Below, in pieces: positions 33,637 through 44,382 of a stretch of 64,000 nucleotides of DNA. The notes under the pieces are model-generated. The model saw only the letters and a list, made by a program, of their open reading frames with translations. It did not search any database and had not been told where the DNA came from. Both the position numbers and the translations under genes were made by a program. The DNA lies in NCBI GenBank assembly GCA_025057595.1, contig JANXBK010000002.1, positions 67,693 through 131,692 on the forward strand. The letters are read 5' to 3'. Every line of letters begins with the position of its first letter. The first letter of the stretch is position 1. Source of the stretch: Thermodesulfovibrio sp. Lineage in GTDB: Bacteria > Nitrospirota > Thermodesulfovibrionia > Thermodesulfovibrionales > Thermodesulfovibrionaceae.

Positions 33637-34919
33637 CAGTTGATATTCTTAATAATGTCTTATATAAGAAAAAATCTCTTAAATATCTCTTTACAGAAAA
33701 ACTTCTTTCAAACTTTAAAGATATTGATAAAGCCTTTTTAACTGAGATAATTTATGGAGTTTTAAGAAATCTTTACTATATTGATTGGCTACTGGAGATT
33801 TTTTTTAAAGATAAAGAAAAACTCTCTCCTTTTACTATCAACAATCTCAGAATAGCTATTTATCAACTTATTTTTATGAGAGTACCTGATTACGCAGCAG
33901 TAAATGAAGCAGTAAATATAGAAAAAATATTTGGGGGTAAACCAACAGTTGTTAATGGAATTTTAAGAAATTTTCTAAGAAAATATAGTAAAGGTTCAGC
34001 TCCAGAGTGTCAAAATCTATCCATTAAATACTCTCATCCACAATGGCTTATAGACAGATGGATAAAAAGATTTGGAGTTGAGGAAACCAAAAATATTCTT
34101 AAAGCCAATAATGAAAAACCACCTTTTACAATTGCTGTAAAACCTCAAGAAAGAGGCGCTGTAATAGATTACTTAACTAAAAAAGGCTTTTTAGCTAAGG
34201 CAACCTCCTACTCACCTGCGGCAGTTACTATAGAAGGACAGATACAAAACATTTTAAAAACCCTTCATGAGAGCCCTTTTTTTTGGATTGTTCAAGATGA
34301 AGCTTCACAACTTGTATGTTTTCTACTAGAACCAAAAGAAGGGATCTCTGTTTTAGATCTTTGCGCTTCTCCTGGAGGCAAGACGATTCTTACAGCAGTT
34401 TTAATGGAAAGAGGGAAAATACTAAGTATTGAAAAAGACAAAGGAAGATTTAAAACTTTAAAGGACAATATCTTAAGAGTTAAAAAGTTTTTACCAAAAG
34501 TAGAAATAGAAGCTCATCTTATAGATCTCTTCAAATTAAACATTAAAGAAAGCTTTGATGGCATAATTCTTGATGCTCCCTGCTCATCCACAGGAGTAAT
34601 AAGAAGAAATCCAGATGTCAGATATAGAGTTACAGAGGAGGAAATTTTCAGACTTTCAAATATTCAAATGAAAATGCTTGAAAAAGCTTCAAAATTTCTT
34701 AAAAGAGATGGTATACTCATCTACTCTGTTTGCTCAACAGAGCCAGAAGAGGGAGAGTTTTTAATAGATAAATTTTTACAAAAACATAAAGAATTTATTA
34801 GTATAAATAGTGTTTATCCCTTTTTTGAAAGCTTTTATCTGAAAAAGGGAATTTTAAGAAGCTTCCCACATAAACATGGAACAGATGGTTTTTTTATGGT
34901 GAGGCTTAGTTTGAGATGA
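33603..34919 (+). CDS. rsmB: 16S rRNA (cytosine-967-C5)-methyltransferase RsmB
   Basis: Methylates C967 in 16S rRNA. The N-terminal NusB-like domain (about 1-130) is followed by a SAM-dependent domain with LDLCASPGGKT, LDAPCSSTGVIRRNPDVR (motif IV cysteine) and LIYSVCSTEPEEGE (motif VI cysteine, the catalytic nucleophile in this family). The 438-residue length is standard. Overlaps at both ends show tight coupling within the def-fmt-DUF116-rsmB group. Confidence 0.94.
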   Translation: MVSKSQNPRKVAVDILNNVLYKKKSLKYLFTEKLLSNFKDIDKAFLTEIIYGVLRNLYYIDWLLEIFFKDKEKLSPFTINNLRIAIYQLIFMRVPDYAAVNEAVNIEKIFGGKPTVVNGILRNFLRKYSKGSAPECQNLSIKYSHPQWLIDRWIKRFGVEETKNILKANNEKPPFTIAVKPQERGAVIDYLTKKGFLAKATSYSPAAVTIEGQIQNILKTLHESPFFWIVQDEASQLVCFLLEPKEGISVLDLCASPGGKTILTAVLMERGKILSIEKDKGRFKTLKDNILRVKKFLPKVEIEAHLIDLFKLNIKESFDGIILDAPCSSTGVIRRNPDVRYRVTEEEIFRLSNIQMKMLEKASKFLKRDGILIYSVCSTEPEEGEFLIDKFLQKHKEFISINSVYPFFESFYLKKGILRSFPHKHGTDGFFMVRLSLR

Positions 34920-35410
34920 AAAAACTTTTATACATCTTAGGTGCCGTATTTGCAGGTTTTGTAAGTGGCTATTTATCTTTAACTTTGTTAGTCTCTTCAG
35001 GAAAAGTTGAAGTTCCCGATATTAAAGGAAAAGATATTGTTCAGGCAAATCAAATCTTGAAAGAAAAAGGTCTTTATATGAGAATTGATGGAGAAGAGTT
35101 TTCAGAGCTATCTAAAGGAACTGTTTTTAGGCAAAATCCACCAGCAGGAACTGTAGTAAAAAAAGGAAGAGAAATAGGAGTAATATTAAGTAAAGGAGTT
35201 AGATTCCCCATCTTGCCTGATTTAGTAGGAAAAGAGTTTGATGAAGCAGAAAAGATTTTAAATGATAAAGGTATCCCTATAGAAAAGATAGTTTATATCC
35301 ACTCTGATAAATATCCTAAAAATACTGTTATAGCTCAAAGACCAGAACCCACTGAAGGAGGCAAAACAATCAAACTTATTGTAAGTTTGGGCAAAAAAGA
35401 TGAAGAATGA
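34916..35410 (+). CDS. Membrane-anchored PASTA domain protein
   Basis: A 164-residue protein with one N-terminal membrane helix (about 4-26) and two PASTA domains (about 33-98: VPDIKGKDIVQANQILKEKG, PPAGTVVKKG; about 99-163: LPDLVGKEFDEAEKILNDKG). PASTA domains bind peptidoglycan or act as ends of PBPs and kinases. Here there is no kinase or transpeptidase domain. It starts four bases inside rsmB. The role is unknown, probably at the cell wall. Confidence 0.82.
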   Translation: MKKLLYILGAVFAGFVSGYLSLTLLVSSGKVEVPDIKGKDIVQANQILKEKGLYMRIDGEEFSELSKGTVFRQNPPAGTVVKKGREIGVILSKGVRFPILPDLVGKEFDEAEKILNDKGIPIEKIVYIHSDKYPKNTVIAQRPEPTEGGKTIKLIVSLGKKDEE

Positions 35411-36416
35411 AATAAAGTTAGCAGAAAAATTAAGAGAGAGAGGATTTTTTAGAGAATCTTTAAAGATTTGGCAAAAGATTTATAAAGATGCTTTAGCTCA
35501 TAAAGACTCTTATCTCGTCTTAGATGCAGCTATGTGTTTAGGTGACCTGAACAGATTATTAGGCAACTTCGGTAAAGCTCTCACATACTATCAAGAGGCT
35601 TCTGAAGTTGCAGAAGTGCTACAAGACAAGGCTACCTTAGCAGACTCTTTATGTGGAATAGCATTAATTAAAAAAGCTATGGCTGAGTGGAAGGAAGCTT
35701 TAAAACTGATTAAAAAAGCAAGAAATATTTATCTTAAAAATAATGATAAAAAAGGTTTAGCCTTTAGCTATTGGGCTGAAGCAACAGCTTTAAGAGTGAG
35801 CGGAAAAATAGAAAAATCTATTGAATACTTTTTAAAAGCTAAAACCTTATTTAGTAAATTAAAAGATAAAAAAGGATTAGGATATTCCTATTGTGGATTA
35901 GGAGGCAGCTTTAGAGTCTATGGAGATTTTAATAAATCAATGAAATACTATGTCAAAGCAAATAGAATTTTTAAAAAACTAAAGGACTCCTTTGGAGTTG
36001 CCTACTCTTATTGCGGTATAGGTAATGCCTTCAGAGTCAGTGGTAATTTTAGAAAAGCAGAAGAAAATTTTAAAAAAGCATTAAGACTTTATAGTAAAAT
36101 TGGAGATATTGTGAGTTCTTCCTATACATTATGGAGTATGGCAATGTTAGAAATTATGAAAAAGGAGTTTAACTCTGCGGAGGAATTTATTAAAAAGGCT
36201 TATAAAAACTTTAAAAAATGTAGTGATAAAAGAGGTTTAATATATCTGATGTTTCTAAAAGCAATGATTCAGTATATGAAAAAGAGAAAGACACTGGCAA
36301 GAAGTTTATTTGTCAGGGCAGCCTCTGAAGCTAAAAGATATGAGTTAGCTTTAGAAAAAAAATATGCAGAAAGCTTTTTAATGGGCAGATATCAGATTCC
36401 TTACAATATCCCATAA
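35400..36416 (+). CDS. Tetratricopeptide repeat protein
   Basis: A 338-residue protein without a signal peptide, made largely of repeats of about 40 residues. They recur with the pattern KKGLGYSYCGLGGSFRVYGD and then a K-[AS]-x2-Y-x2-K-A segment (for example DFNKSMKYYVKANRIFKK). At least six TPR-like units are visible from about residue 15 to 290. It is cytoplasmic, probably a protein-protein scaffold. It overlaps the PASTA gene by 11 bases. Confidence 0.8.
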   Translation: MKNEIKLAEKLRERGFFRESLKIWQKIYKDALAHKDSYLVLDAAMCLGDLNRLLGNFGKALTYYQEASEVAEVLQDKATLADSLCGIALIKKAMAEWKEALKLIKKARNIYLKNNDKKGLAFSYWAEATALRVSGKIEKSIEYFLKAKTLFSKLKDKKGLGYSYCGLGGSFRVYGDFNKSMKYYVKANRIFKKLKDSFGVAYSYCGIGNAFRVSGNFRKAEENFKKALRLYSKIGDIVSSSYTLWSMAMLEIMKKEFNSAEEFIKKAYKNFKKCSDKRGLIYLMFLKAMIQYMKKRKTLARSLFVRAASEAKRYELALEKKYAESFLMGRYQIPYNIP

Positions 36417-36980
36417 ATGGAAAAAAATAAAATTTTAACAATTCCTAATCTTATTACTACTGTGAGAATTCTAATGGCACCTTTTTTTATTTCTGCTATG
36501 ATGAAAAACGACTACTCTTTAGCATTAAAAATCGTTATTTTTGCTGGAATCACTGATAGCCTTGATGGTATACTGGCAAGAGTATTTAATCAAACATCAA
36601 AACTTGGAGTTTTTCTTGATCCTTTCGCAGACAAACTCTTTCTTGTAAGCATAATGCTTGTTTTTTACTTAAAAGATATAGCTCCAAAATGGTTTCTTTT
36701 AATTGTTTTTCTAAGAGATATATTTGTTGCTTTTGGATGGTTAGAGGTTTATCTTAAAAGAAACGTAATGATTAAACCAACTATAATTGGTAAACTAAGT
36801 AATGCCTCACAAATTATGATTTTTGCCTATATTCTTTTAAGTCTAAACTTTAATTTGCCTCAACCAAATTTTATATTTTACCTTATAGTAAGCGGTCTTT
36901 CTATTATCTCTATCCTTCAGTATGCTTTCATAAGGTTTAAAGATGAGCAAAGGATTAAAAATAGAAAAAGTTCTTCCTAA
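36417..36980 (+). CDS. CDP-alcohol phosphatidyltransferase (PgsA-like)
   Basis: A phospholipid-synthesis enzyme with several membrane helices. The catalytic motif D-x2-D-G-x2-A-R-x8-G-x3-D-x3-D is complete: DSLDGILARVFNQTSK, then LGVFLDPFADK. The start NLITTVRILMAPFF and the length of 187 fit phosphatidylglycerophosphate synthase, but cardiolipin-type or other CDP-DAG transferases look alike. The ATG abuts the TPR stop, and the end overlaps the DUF512 gene by 38 bases. Confidence 0.85.
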   Translation: MEKNKILTIPNLITTVRILMAPFFISAMMKNDYSLALKIVIFAGITDSLDGILARVFNQTSKLGVFLDPFADKLFLVSIMLVFYLKDIAPKWFLLIVFLRDIFVAFGWLEVYLKRNVMIKPTIIGKLSNASQIMIFAYILLSLNFNLPQPNFIFYLIVSGLSIISILQYAFIRFKDEQRIKNRKSSS

Positions 36981-38226
36981 TACATTAGCCTCATCTGTTG
37001 GTATGAAAGCCGGTGATATAATTCTCTCAATTAATGGACATCCTATAAAAGATCCTATAGATTTAATGTTTTACTCAAGTGAGGAAAAACTAAATATTCT
37101 AATTAAAAGAGATTCACAGATTTTATCTTTTAGTATCTCAAGAATTTTTGAACCAATCGGTATAGAAGTGGAGCAAATGAGAGTTAAAAGATGTAAGAAT
37201 AAATGTCTCTTTTGCTTTGTCGATCAACTCCCTAAGGGATTGAGAAAATCTTTATATGTAAAAGATGAAGACTACAGAGCAAGCTTTCTTTATGGAAACT
37301 ACATAACTCTCACAAATTTGACAAAAAAAGATTATGAAAGAATTAAAAAAATGAGACTCAGCCCACTTTATGTCTCTGTTCATGCTACAGATCCTGAGAT
37401 AAGAAATACTCTTATTGGAAACTTTGAGGCACCACCAATTATGACAGAGTTAAAGAAATTAGCTAAATATAAAATAAGAATTCATGCTCAAATAGTAGTT
37501 TGTCCAGGAATAAATGACGGAGAAGTCTTAGAGAAAACTATAAAAGATCTTTCAAAGCTTTATCCTTATGTTGCCTCTGTAGCTGTGGTTCCTGTGGGAT
37601 TAACAAAATACCATAAAAATGGATTAACTGCAGTGGATAAAAAAAAGGCAAGAGAAATTATTGAAATTGTTAGTGTATTTCAAAAGAGATTTCATAAAAA
37701 GTTTGGAATCACTTTCGCATATCTGGCTGATGAGTTCTATATAAAAGCTGATGTAGCATTTCCCTCCTTAAAAACATATGATGACTTTCCACAAATTGAA
37801 AATGGAGTTGGTATGGTTGTCTCTTTTTTAGATAAAGCAATGAAGCTATCAATACCTACTGTAGTGAGCAAAAGAAGATTTGTAACTTTTACAGGCACAT
37901 CCTTTTTTCCATTTCTTAGAGAGTTTGTTGAAAAACTAAAAAAGAAAAATATCCCCATTGATGTTTATCCCATAAAAAATAATCTTTTTGGTGAAACAGT
38001 TACAGTGACTGGATTACTTACAGGAGAAGATATATGTAAAGAGCTTTCACCCTATATTGAAAGTAATGATGTTTTGCTCGTTCCTGATGTAACTATGAAA
38101 GATTCAGAAAATAAGTTTCTTGACGATTTTACTCTTGCTGATATTGAAAAAATTCTCGGAGTAAAAACCTTTAAAGTAGGAACCAATCCAGAAGATCTAT
38201 TAAAAGTAATACAGCTTCAGAATTGA
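36943..38226 (+). CDS. PDZ and DUF512 radical-SAM-like Fe-S protein
   Basis: A 427-residue protein. An N-terminal PDZ-like domain (about 1-65: VLPNTLASSVGMKAGDII) is followed by a CxxxCxxC motif (RCKNKCLFCFVDQLPKG) as in radical SAM enzymes, then TLTNLTKKD and a C-terminal DUF512 domain (about 225-425, including TGTSFFPFL and DVTMKDSENKFLDD). The reaction is unknown. Similar proteins are widespread in Clostridia, cyanobacteria and relatives, often near engA. The clpC promoter starts over its stop codon. Confidence 0.83.
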   Translation: MSKGLKIEKVLPNTLASSVGMKAGDIILSINGHPIKDPIDLMFYSSEEKLNILIKRDSQILSFSISRIFEPIGIEVEQMRVKRCKNKCLFCFVDQLPKGLRKSLYVKDEDYRASFLYGNYITLTNLTKKDYERIKKMRLSPLYVSVHATDPEIRNTLIGNFEAPPIMTELKKLAKYKIRIHAQIVVCPGINDGEVLEKTIKDLSKLYPYVASVAVVPVGLTKYHKNGLTAVDKKKAREIIEIVSVFQKRFHKKFGITFAYLADEFYIKADVAFPSLKTYDDFPQIENGVGMVVSFLDKAMKLSIPTVVSKRRFVTFTGTSFFPFLREFVEKLKKKNIPIDVYPIKNNLFGETVTVTGLLTGEDICKELSPYIESNDVLLVPDVTMKDSENKFLDDFTLADIEKILGVKTFKVGTNPEDLLKVIQLQN

Positions 38227-38252
38227 CACAATGTAGACAAAAAAATTAATAT
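38223..38252 (+). promoter_or_regulatory. Sigma-70-type promoter of clpC
   Basis: TTGACA (38223-38228, overlapping the previous stop codon) and TAATAT (38247-38252) are separated by 18 bases; TTAATA one base earlier gives 17. The expected start near 38260 leaves a leader of about 30 bases containing AAAAGGAG before the clpC ATG at 38290. Confidence 0.6.
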
Positions 38253-38289
38253 TGATTTAGGGAATTAAAAAACAAAAAGGAGTTTTAAA

Positions 38290-40740
38290 ATGTTTGAGAA
38301 GTTCACAGAAAAAGGAAGGAAAATAATACTTTACGCAAGAGAGGAAGCAGAAAAACGTAACAGTGAGTTTCTTGATACAGAACATATACTTCTTGCAATT
38401 CTAAGAGAAGAAGACTCAATTCCAATAGCAATTCTAAGAAAAATGGGTATTACTCCAGAGAATGTGAGATACGAGATTGAAAAGATGATATCTCAAGAGT
38501 CAAATCTCTTAACCTATGGAGAAATACCTTTCTCCCCTAAAGCAAAGAAAGTAATAGAGTATGCAATAGAAGAAGCAAGACTTCTTGGTCATCCCTATAT
38601 AGGTAGTGAGCATCTTTTTCTTGGTCTAATAAAAGAGGAGGAGGGCTTAGCAGGTAAAATTTTAAGAAATATGGGTATTAATCTACTTGCGGCAAGACAG
38701 TTGACAATTAATTTTTCTGTAAGACCTCACTTTCAATCTACTCCCCAGAGAGACAGAAGAAGAACAAATACTCCAGCGCTTGATGAGTTTGGAAGGGATC
38801 TTACTTTACTTGCTATTGAAGGAAAACTTGATCCTGTAATAGGCAGAGAAGATGAGATTGAAAGAGTTACTCAGATTTTAGGCAGAAGAATTAAGAATAA
38901 TCCTGTAATAATTGGTGAACCAGGAGTTGGTAAAACAGCTATAGTGGAGGGGCTTGCACAAAAAATAGTTGAAGGAGATGTACCAGATATTTTGCTTGGT
39001 AAAAGAATCATAGCTTTAGATCTTGGAGCACTAATTGCTGGAACGAAATACAGAGGACAGTTTGAAGAAAGACTTAAAGCCGTAATAAGAGAGTCAATTC
39101 AGTCAGAAAATGTGATACTCTTTATAGATGAGCTTCATACAATAATAGGAGCTGGAGCAGCAGAAGGCTCAGTTGATGCATCAAATATGCTAAAACCTGC
39201 ACTTGCTCGTGGAGAGCTACAATGTATAGGAGCTACAACTCCTCAAGAGTACAGAAAATATATTGAAAAAGATGGAGCATTAGAGAGAAGATTTCAACCA
39301 GTCTATATTCAACCAACAAATGTAGAGACAACAATAAAGATTCTCAAAGGAATAAGAGAAAAATATGAAGCTCATCATAAGGTAAAAATAACAGATGAAG
39401 CAATTGAGGCAGCTGTTAAGCTTTCAGACAGATATATTAGAGATAGATTTCTCCCTGATAAGGCAATAGATGTTATAGATGAGACTGCTTCGCGAATTAA
39501 ACTTAAAAGAACAGTTATGCCTCAGGAGCTCAAAGATCTTGAGTTTGAGCTTGCGAAAGTGTCTAAGGAAAAATCAATGTATCTAAAACTTCATGATTTA
39601 TCTCAAGCTCAAAGAGCAAAATATGAAGAGGACAAACTAAAAAGAATTTATGAATCAACCTATAAAAGATGGAAAGAATCTATATACAAAGAAGTTCCTG
39701 TTGTTACTGCAGAGGATGTTTCCTATACTGTCTCAAAGATGACAGGAATCCCTCTTTACAAGCTTGAACAGACAGAAACAGAAAAACTTCTTCATATGGA
39801 GGAGTTTTTACACAAAAGGATAGTTGGACAAGATGAGGCAATAAAGAGCGTTTGTAAAGCAATAAGAAGATCTAGAGCGGGTCTAAAGACAAAAAACAGA
39901 CCAATTGGCTCATTCTTCTTCCTCGGACCAACTGGAGTTGGTAAAACTGAGCTTGCAAAAGCTCTTGCTGAGTTTATGTTTAATGATGAAAGTGCTTTAA
40001 TTAAGTTTGATATGTCTGAATATATGGAAAGATTTAATGTATCAAAACTTATTGGAGCACCTCCTGGTTATGTTGGCTACGAAGAAGGAGGTCAGCTTAC
40101 TGAGAAAGTCCGTAAAAGACCTTACTCTGTTGTGTTATTTGATGAAATTGAAAAAGCTCATCCAGATGTATTCAATCTTCTTCTTCAAATTCTTGATGAA
40201 GGCGTTTTAACAGATAGTTTTGGTAGAAAAGTTGATTTTAGAAATACAATAATAATAATGACATCAAATATTGGTGCAAGACTTATTGAAAAATCAACAC
40301 CTCTTGGTTTTCATAAAAAAGACTCTCAAGATGTTTACGCGAAGATAAAAGATAATGTCTTTACAGAGTTAAAGAAAACTTTCAATCCAGAGTTTTTAAA
40401 TAGAGTTGATGATATTGTAGTTTTCCATCCACTTGAAGAGCATCATTTAATAGCGATTATTGACTTGCTCATTCAAGAGACTAATTTAAAACTAAGTGAG
40501 TATGGATTAACCATCGAAGTCTCTAATGAGGTAAAACATTGGCTACTTAAAAAATACTATCAACCAGTTTATGGAGCAAGACCTATGAGAAGAGCTGTCG
40601 CTAAAGAGATTGAAGATCCTCTATCTGAAGAGATTCTTAAAGGCAGATTCAAGGAAGCAGCCTTAATAAGAGCCGAGCTTAAAAATGAGACAGTTGTCTT
40701 TGAAGAAGTTGAGCAGGAGATAACAACATCAGTAAACTAA
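38290..40740 (+). CDS. clpC: ATP-dependent Clp protease ATPase subunit ClpC
   Basis: An AAA+ unfoldase that feeds ClpP. Two N-terminal Clp_N repeats (about 1-145) are followed by AAA-1 with GEPGVGKTA and [13 protein letters not shown], a short middle domain (about 410-475) as in ClpC rather than the long one of ClpB, and AAA-2 with [14 protein letters not shown] and [11 protein letters not shown]. The tripeptide LGF in STPLGFHKK fits the ClpP-docking loop. The length is 816. clpP and the McsAB adaptors are not in the window. Confidence 0.93.
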   Translation: MFEKFTEKGRKIILYAREEAEKRNSEFLDTEHILLAILREEDSIPIAILRKMGITPENVRYEIEKMISQESNLLTYGEIPFSPKAKKVIEYAIEEARLLGHPYIGSEHLFLGLIKEEEGLAGKILRNMGINLLAARQLTINFSVRPHFQSTPQRDRRRTNTPALDEFGRDLTLLAIEGKLDPVIGREDEIERVTQILGRRIKNNPVIIGEPGVGKTAIVEGLAQKIVEGDVPDILLGKRIIALDLGALIAGTKYRGQFEERLKAVIRESIQSENVILFIDELHTIIGAGAAEGSVDASNMLKPALARGELQCIGATTPQEYRKYIEKDGALERRFQPVYIQPTNVETTIKILKGIREKYEAHHKVKITDEAIEAAVKLSDRYIRDRFLPDKAIDVIDETASRIKLKRTVMPQELKDLEFELAKVSKEKSMYLKLHDLSQAQRAKYEEDKLKRIYESTYKRWKESIYKEVPVVTAEDVSYTVSKMTGIPLYKLEQTETEKLLHMEEFLHKRIVGQDEAIKSVCKAIRRSRAGLKTKNRPIGSFFFLGPTGVGKTELAKALAEFMFNDESALIKFDMSEYMERFNVSKLIGAPPGYVGYEEGGQLTEKVRKRPYSVVLFDEIEKAHPDVFNLLLQILDEGVLTDSFGRKVDFRNTIIIMTSNIGARLIEKSTPLGFHKKDSQDVYAKIKDNVFTELKKTFNPEFLNRVDDIVVFHPLEEHHLIAIIDLLIQETNLKLSEYGLTIEVSNEVKHWLLKKYYQPVYGARPMRRAVAKEIEDPLSEEILKGRFKEAALIRAELKNETVVFEEVEQEITTSVN

Positions 40741-40747
40741 GTGAAAA

Positions 40748-41269
40748 ATGAAAAAAAACGTATTTCTTATTCTTTTTGTTCTATTAGCTATTGTCTTTAC
40801 GGGAAGTATTATTCTTAAAAAATCAAAAAATAATTTATTAGAAGCTCAGGTTGGTTTACCAGCTCCTCAATTTGAACTCTATGATATTAACGGGAAAACT
40901 ATAAGTCTTAGTAGTCTTAAAGGTAAAATTGTTATACTTAATTTTTGGGCTTCCTGGTGTAGTGATTGTAAAGAAGAAAAAAAATCTATACAAAATCTTT
41001 TAAATCAAAATAAAAATTTAGAAGATATAGTCTTTATTACAGTTTTATTTAGAGACAATCCTGCACAAGTCAAAGAGATGTTAAAAAAGACAGGTTATAC
41101 ATTTACAGTTTTGATAGACGATGGATTGGTTTCAAAAGTTTATGGTGTAAAGGGAGTTCCTGAAACTTTTCTTATAGATAAAAATGGAGTTTTAAGAAGA
41201 AAAATTATAGGACCTATAAAGTGGGATGATCCTCATATTATGCCTCATCTAAGAAAAGTCTTATCTTAA
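40748..41269 (+). CDS. TlpA-like thioredoxin-fold protein, membrane-anchored
   Basis: A 173-residue extracytoplasmic redox protein. An N-terminal membrane helix or signal (about 4-23) is followed by a thioredoxin fold with GLPAPQFELYDINGK and the active site WASWCSDCKEE (CxxC), then the cis-proline region GVPETFLIDKNG. It belongs to the TlpA/ResA/DsbE type, which reduces disulfides, for example in cytochrome c maturation. The partner is not identifiable. It follows clpC by seven bases. Confidence 0.85.
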   Translation: MKKNVFLILFVLLAIVFTGSIILKKSKNNLLEAQVGLPAPQFELYDINGKTISLSSLKGKIVILNFWASWCSDCKEEKKSIQNLLNQNKNLEDIVFITVLFRDNPAQVKEMLKKTGYTFTVLIDDGLVSKVYGVKGVPETFLIDKNGVLRRKIIGPIKWDDPHIMPHLRKVLS

Positions 41270-41799
41270 TGGGTAAGCCAGGAAAACCGAAAAAAGTCCT
41301 GCTCTTTATAGGAACACTTTTCAATGACGAAGAGTACTACTTTAAAGCAAAAGAAATACTTGAGAGTATCTTTGGTGAAATCCTTTTTGAATCAGCAAAA
41401 ATGCAATGGAATTACTCAAACTACTACTCTGATGAACTTGGAAGCCCCATACAAAGACGTTTCATATTTTTTAAAAATCTAATATCTGAAGAAGATCTTG
41501 CAGAAATAAAGATAAAAACTAATGAGATAGAAGACTCTCTTTCCTTAGAGGGTAAAAGAAAGATAAATCTTGACCCTGGCTACTTAGGATTAGCAAAGAT
41601 TGTGCTTGCCACAACAAAAGATTACTCTCATAGAATTTATCTTAAAAAAGGAATTTATGCAGAGGTTACATTAATATTTAAAAACAGCAGCTTTCAACCT
41701 CATATAAATACTTATAGAGATTATGCAAGTGAGGAGTATATAAAACTTTTTAATCTCGCAAGAACGCTTTATAAAGAACTAATAAAAAAAGAGAATTGA
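41269..41799 (+). CDS. DUF4416 family protein
   Basis: A 176-residue cytoplasmic protein with the family segments [34 protein letters not shown] and [21 protein letters not shown]. Function is unknown; the family occurs mainly in deltaproteobacteria, Nitrospirota and allied phyla. It shares one base with the thioredoxin-like gene and abuts the sigma-54 activator. Confidence 0.82.
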   Translation: MGKPGKPKKVLLFIGTLFNDEEYYFKAKEILESIFGEILFESAKMQWNYSNYYSDELGSPIQRRFIFFKNLISEEDLAEIKIKTNEIEDSLSLEGKRKINLDPGYLGLAKIVLATTKDYSHRIYLKKGIYAEVTLIFKNSSFQPHINTYRDYASEEYIKLFNLARTLYKELIKKEN

Positions 41800-41831
41800 A
41801 AAATCAACTACTAGTATGTCATATTTATGAC

Positions 41832-42812
41832 ATGGTTGAGTTTATCGGAAAATCAAAATCAATCCAAGATATACTAAATCTTATAGAAAAGCTTTCAAAA
41901 ACTGACACAACTGTTTTAATAGTAGGAGAAAGTGGTACTGGTAAAGAGCTTGTTGCAAGAATGATTCATGAAAAAAGCAAGAGAGCTAATAGACCTTTTG
42001 TACCTGTCAATTGTGCAGCAATACCTGAAAGTCTTCTTGAATCAGAGCTTTTTGGACATGAAAAGGGAGCCTTCACTGGTGCTTTGTATAGTCGACCAGG
42101 TAGATTTGAGCTTGCAAATGATGGAACTGTCTTTCTTGATGAAATAGGAGATATGCCACTAATGCTTCAGGTAAAAATCCTAAGAGTTCTCCAAGACAGA
42201 ATAATTGAAAGAGTGGGTTCTACCCGAGCTTTAAAGGTTAATGTCCGAATTATTGCAGCTACAAACAAAAATCTTGAGTTAGAAGTTAAGGAAGGAAGAT
42301 TCAGAGAAGACCTTTTTTGGAGGCTCAATGTTGTACCACTCACTATCCCTCCTCTTAGAGAAAGAGTTGAAGATATCCCAATCTTATGCGATTACTTTGT
42401 AGAGAAGTTTTCAAAAAAATTTGGCTATACCCTAAAGATAAAGCCAGAGGTAATAAAAGTGTTTATGAAATACTCTTGGCCTGGCAATGTAAGAGAGCTT
42501 GAAAATCTTATTGAAAGACTTTATGTTTTAAACGAAGATGGAATTGTAGACTTAAAAGACATACCAGATAAAATAAAATTTTCAGAGAAGAGATTTTCAA
42601 AAGATTTCATACCAGAAGATTTAAATCCCTTTGCTGTCTCTATAGATTTAAATGAAGCTTTACGAGATTACGAAAAAAAACTCATTCTTCATGCATTAAA
42701 TCTTCATGGATGGATAAAAACAAGAGCTGCAAACTATTTGAATATAAATAGAACAACACTTATTGAAAAGATGAAAAGACTTGGAATTAGAGATGAAAAG
42801 CATATGGATTAG
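41832..42812 (+). CDS. Sigma-54-dependent activator without receiver domain
   Basis: An enhancer-binding AAA+ protein. Walker [10 protein letters not shown], the sigma-54 contact loop GAFTGA, Walker [12 protein letters not shown], and a C-terminal Fis-type helix-turn-helix ([22 protein letters not shown]). No regulatory domain precedes the AAA+ core, so it may be constitutive or controlled by a partner. I choose the ATG at 41832 ([12 protein letters not shown]), where family members usually begin; a TTG at 41796 overlapping the previous stop is possible. Neither has a good ribosome site. Its place upstream of an FlrBC-like pair suggests an FlrA/FleQ-like master role, which is inference. Confidence 0.85.
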   Translation: MVEFIGKSKSIQDILNLIEKLSKTDTTVLIVGESGTGKELVARMIHEKSKRANRPFVPVNCAAIPESLLESELFGHEKGAFTGALYSRPGRFELANDGTVFLDEIGDMPLMLQVKILRVLQDRIIERVGSTRALKVNVRIIAATNKNLELEVKEGRFREDLFWRLNVVPLTIPPLRERVEDIPILCDYFVEKFSKKFGYTLKIKPEVIKVFMKYSWPGNVRELENLIERLYVLNEDGIVDLKDIPDKIKFSEKRFSKDFIPEDLNPFAVSIDLNEALRDYEKKLILHALNLHGWIKTRAANYLNINRTTLIEKMKRLGIRDEKHMD

Positions 42813-44382
42813 TTTAATATTTATAATACTAATTTTTTCTACTCAACCGGACTGTCAAGAGCTGTTTACAAGAGCAGAGGAATATTTAAAGACAGGACAA
42901 TATCTAAAAGCTAAGGAGATTTTTTTAAAATACAGTGAGGACCCAAAGTTTGTAGATAAAGCTTTATTAGGAGTAGCAAAATCTGACTACTTTCTTGGTA
43001 ACTACTATGAAGCAACTTTATCCCTTAGAAGAGTTTTAAGAGATTTCCCTGCCTCACCTTGTGTAAATGAAGCAAATTTATATATGGGTTTAAGTCTTTT
43101 AAAGATAAAGAGAGTTCATATTGCAGAAAGCTACTTAAAAAAGGTAAAACCACCCTTTGAAAAAAAAGCAAAAATTGGTATTGGATGGATAGCCTTTTAT
43201 AGAGGCAATTTGAAGGAGGTTGAAAAAACCTTAAATGAGTTTGATAAAAATGATTTTAACGAACCTGAATTAGCTCTTTTAAAAGTAAAGTATTTAGCTT
43301 ATGTCGGCAAAGCAGATGAAGCAATAAAGGAGTTTGAAAAAAATTATAAATTAAATAAGGCTGACTACTTTCTTGACAAAGCTGAAATTCTAATAAAAGC
43401 AAAAAGATACTCTGAGGCAGAATCAATCTTAAAAAGAATTATCTCTTTGTCTAAAAATAACTATGATATAATCATGGCGAAAAAGTTGCTTTTTGATCTT
43501 TATTTTGAACAGGGGAAACCAGAAGCTTTAATTATTGGAAAGGAGATATACACTACAGTTCCTTCAGATGAAGTCAAACTAAAACTTTTCACTCTTTACT
43601 TGAATCAAAAAAATTATGATGAGGCAGTAAAATCTCTTTTCGCTGTAAGAGATAAAGTAACAAGAGAAAGAAAAATTGAAGAGTTTTTAAAAACTCTTAT
43701 GAAAGAATCACCCGATAAAGCTAATTCTTATATTATGAAATCGTATCCTTTTATTTCTGCCGATTCAGCTCTATTATTAGAGTGCTCCAAATTTTTAATT
43801 AATCAAGGAAAAACTGAAGAAGCTAAGATATTACTTAAAAAGATTCAAACAGGTCCAAGAAAAGCCGAAGCAATAATACCCTATGCAAAGATATTGATAA
43901 ATGAAGGCAAGTATGCGGAAGCAAAGAAAATATTAGAACCTCTAAAAAACAGAAACTCTGTTGCTACAGGAGTTTATGGATTAGCTCTTTACAAAGAAGG
44001 CAAACAGACCGAAGCTTTAAAATATTTAAAAGGAGTATCAAAGTCAGTAAAAGACAAAGAAATATTAAGAATTTTAGGCGATCTTGAATACTCTCAGGGA
44101 CAAAAAAATAAAGCAATTCAGTACTGGATGGAGGCTTCTAAACTTTCAGACTCTCAAGCAACAGTTAAAGTTGCTGACTATTTCTATCTAAATAAAAAAA
44201 CAAAGGAAGCTATAGAGTTTTATAAAAAAGCTTTAAATCAAGATATAAAAGATCAAAATACTCTTCTATGGGTTTATTACCAGTATGGAAAGCTCACAAA
44301 GGATAAAACCTACCTTGAAAAAGTAGCAAACTCAAATAGTGAACTTTCTGTAGCAGCTAAAGCGATACTGGAAAATCTATGA
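42793..44382 (+). CDS. Exported TPR-repeat protein
   Basis: About 529 residues with an N-terminal signal peptide ([19 protein letters not shown]), possibly followed by processing near the Cys. TPR-like units fill the rest (for example [53 protein letters not shown]). The ATG at 42793 is inside the end of the activator gene; a TTG at 42781 is also open. It probably acts as a periplasmic or outer-membrane-associated scaffold. Its position between two regulatory genes is unexplained. Confidence 0.75.
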   Translation: MKSIWISLIFIILIFSTQPDCQELFTRAEEYLKTGQYLKAKEIFLKYSEDPKFVDKALLGVAKSDYFLGNYYEATLSLRRVLRDFPASPCVNEANLYMGLSLLKIKRVHIAESYLKKVKPPFEKKAKIGIGWIAFYRGNLKEVEKTLNEFDKNDFNEPELALLKVKYLAYVGKADEAIKEFEKNYKLNKADYFLDKAEILIKAKRYSEAESILKRIISLSKNNYDIIMAKKLLFDLYFEQGKPEALIIGKEIYTTVPSDEVKLKLFTLYLNQKNYDEAVKSLFAVRDKVTRERKIEEFLKTLMKESPDKANSYIMKSYPFISADSALLLECSKFLINQGKTEEAKILLKKIQTGPRKAEAIIPYAKILINEGKYAEAKKILEPLKNRNSVATGVYGLALYKEGKQTEALKYLKGVSKSVKDKEILRILGDLEYSQGQKNKAIQYWMEASKLSDSQATVKVADYFYLNKKTKEAIEFYKKALNQDIKDQNTLLWVYYQYGKLTKDKTYLEKVANSNSELSVAAKAILENL

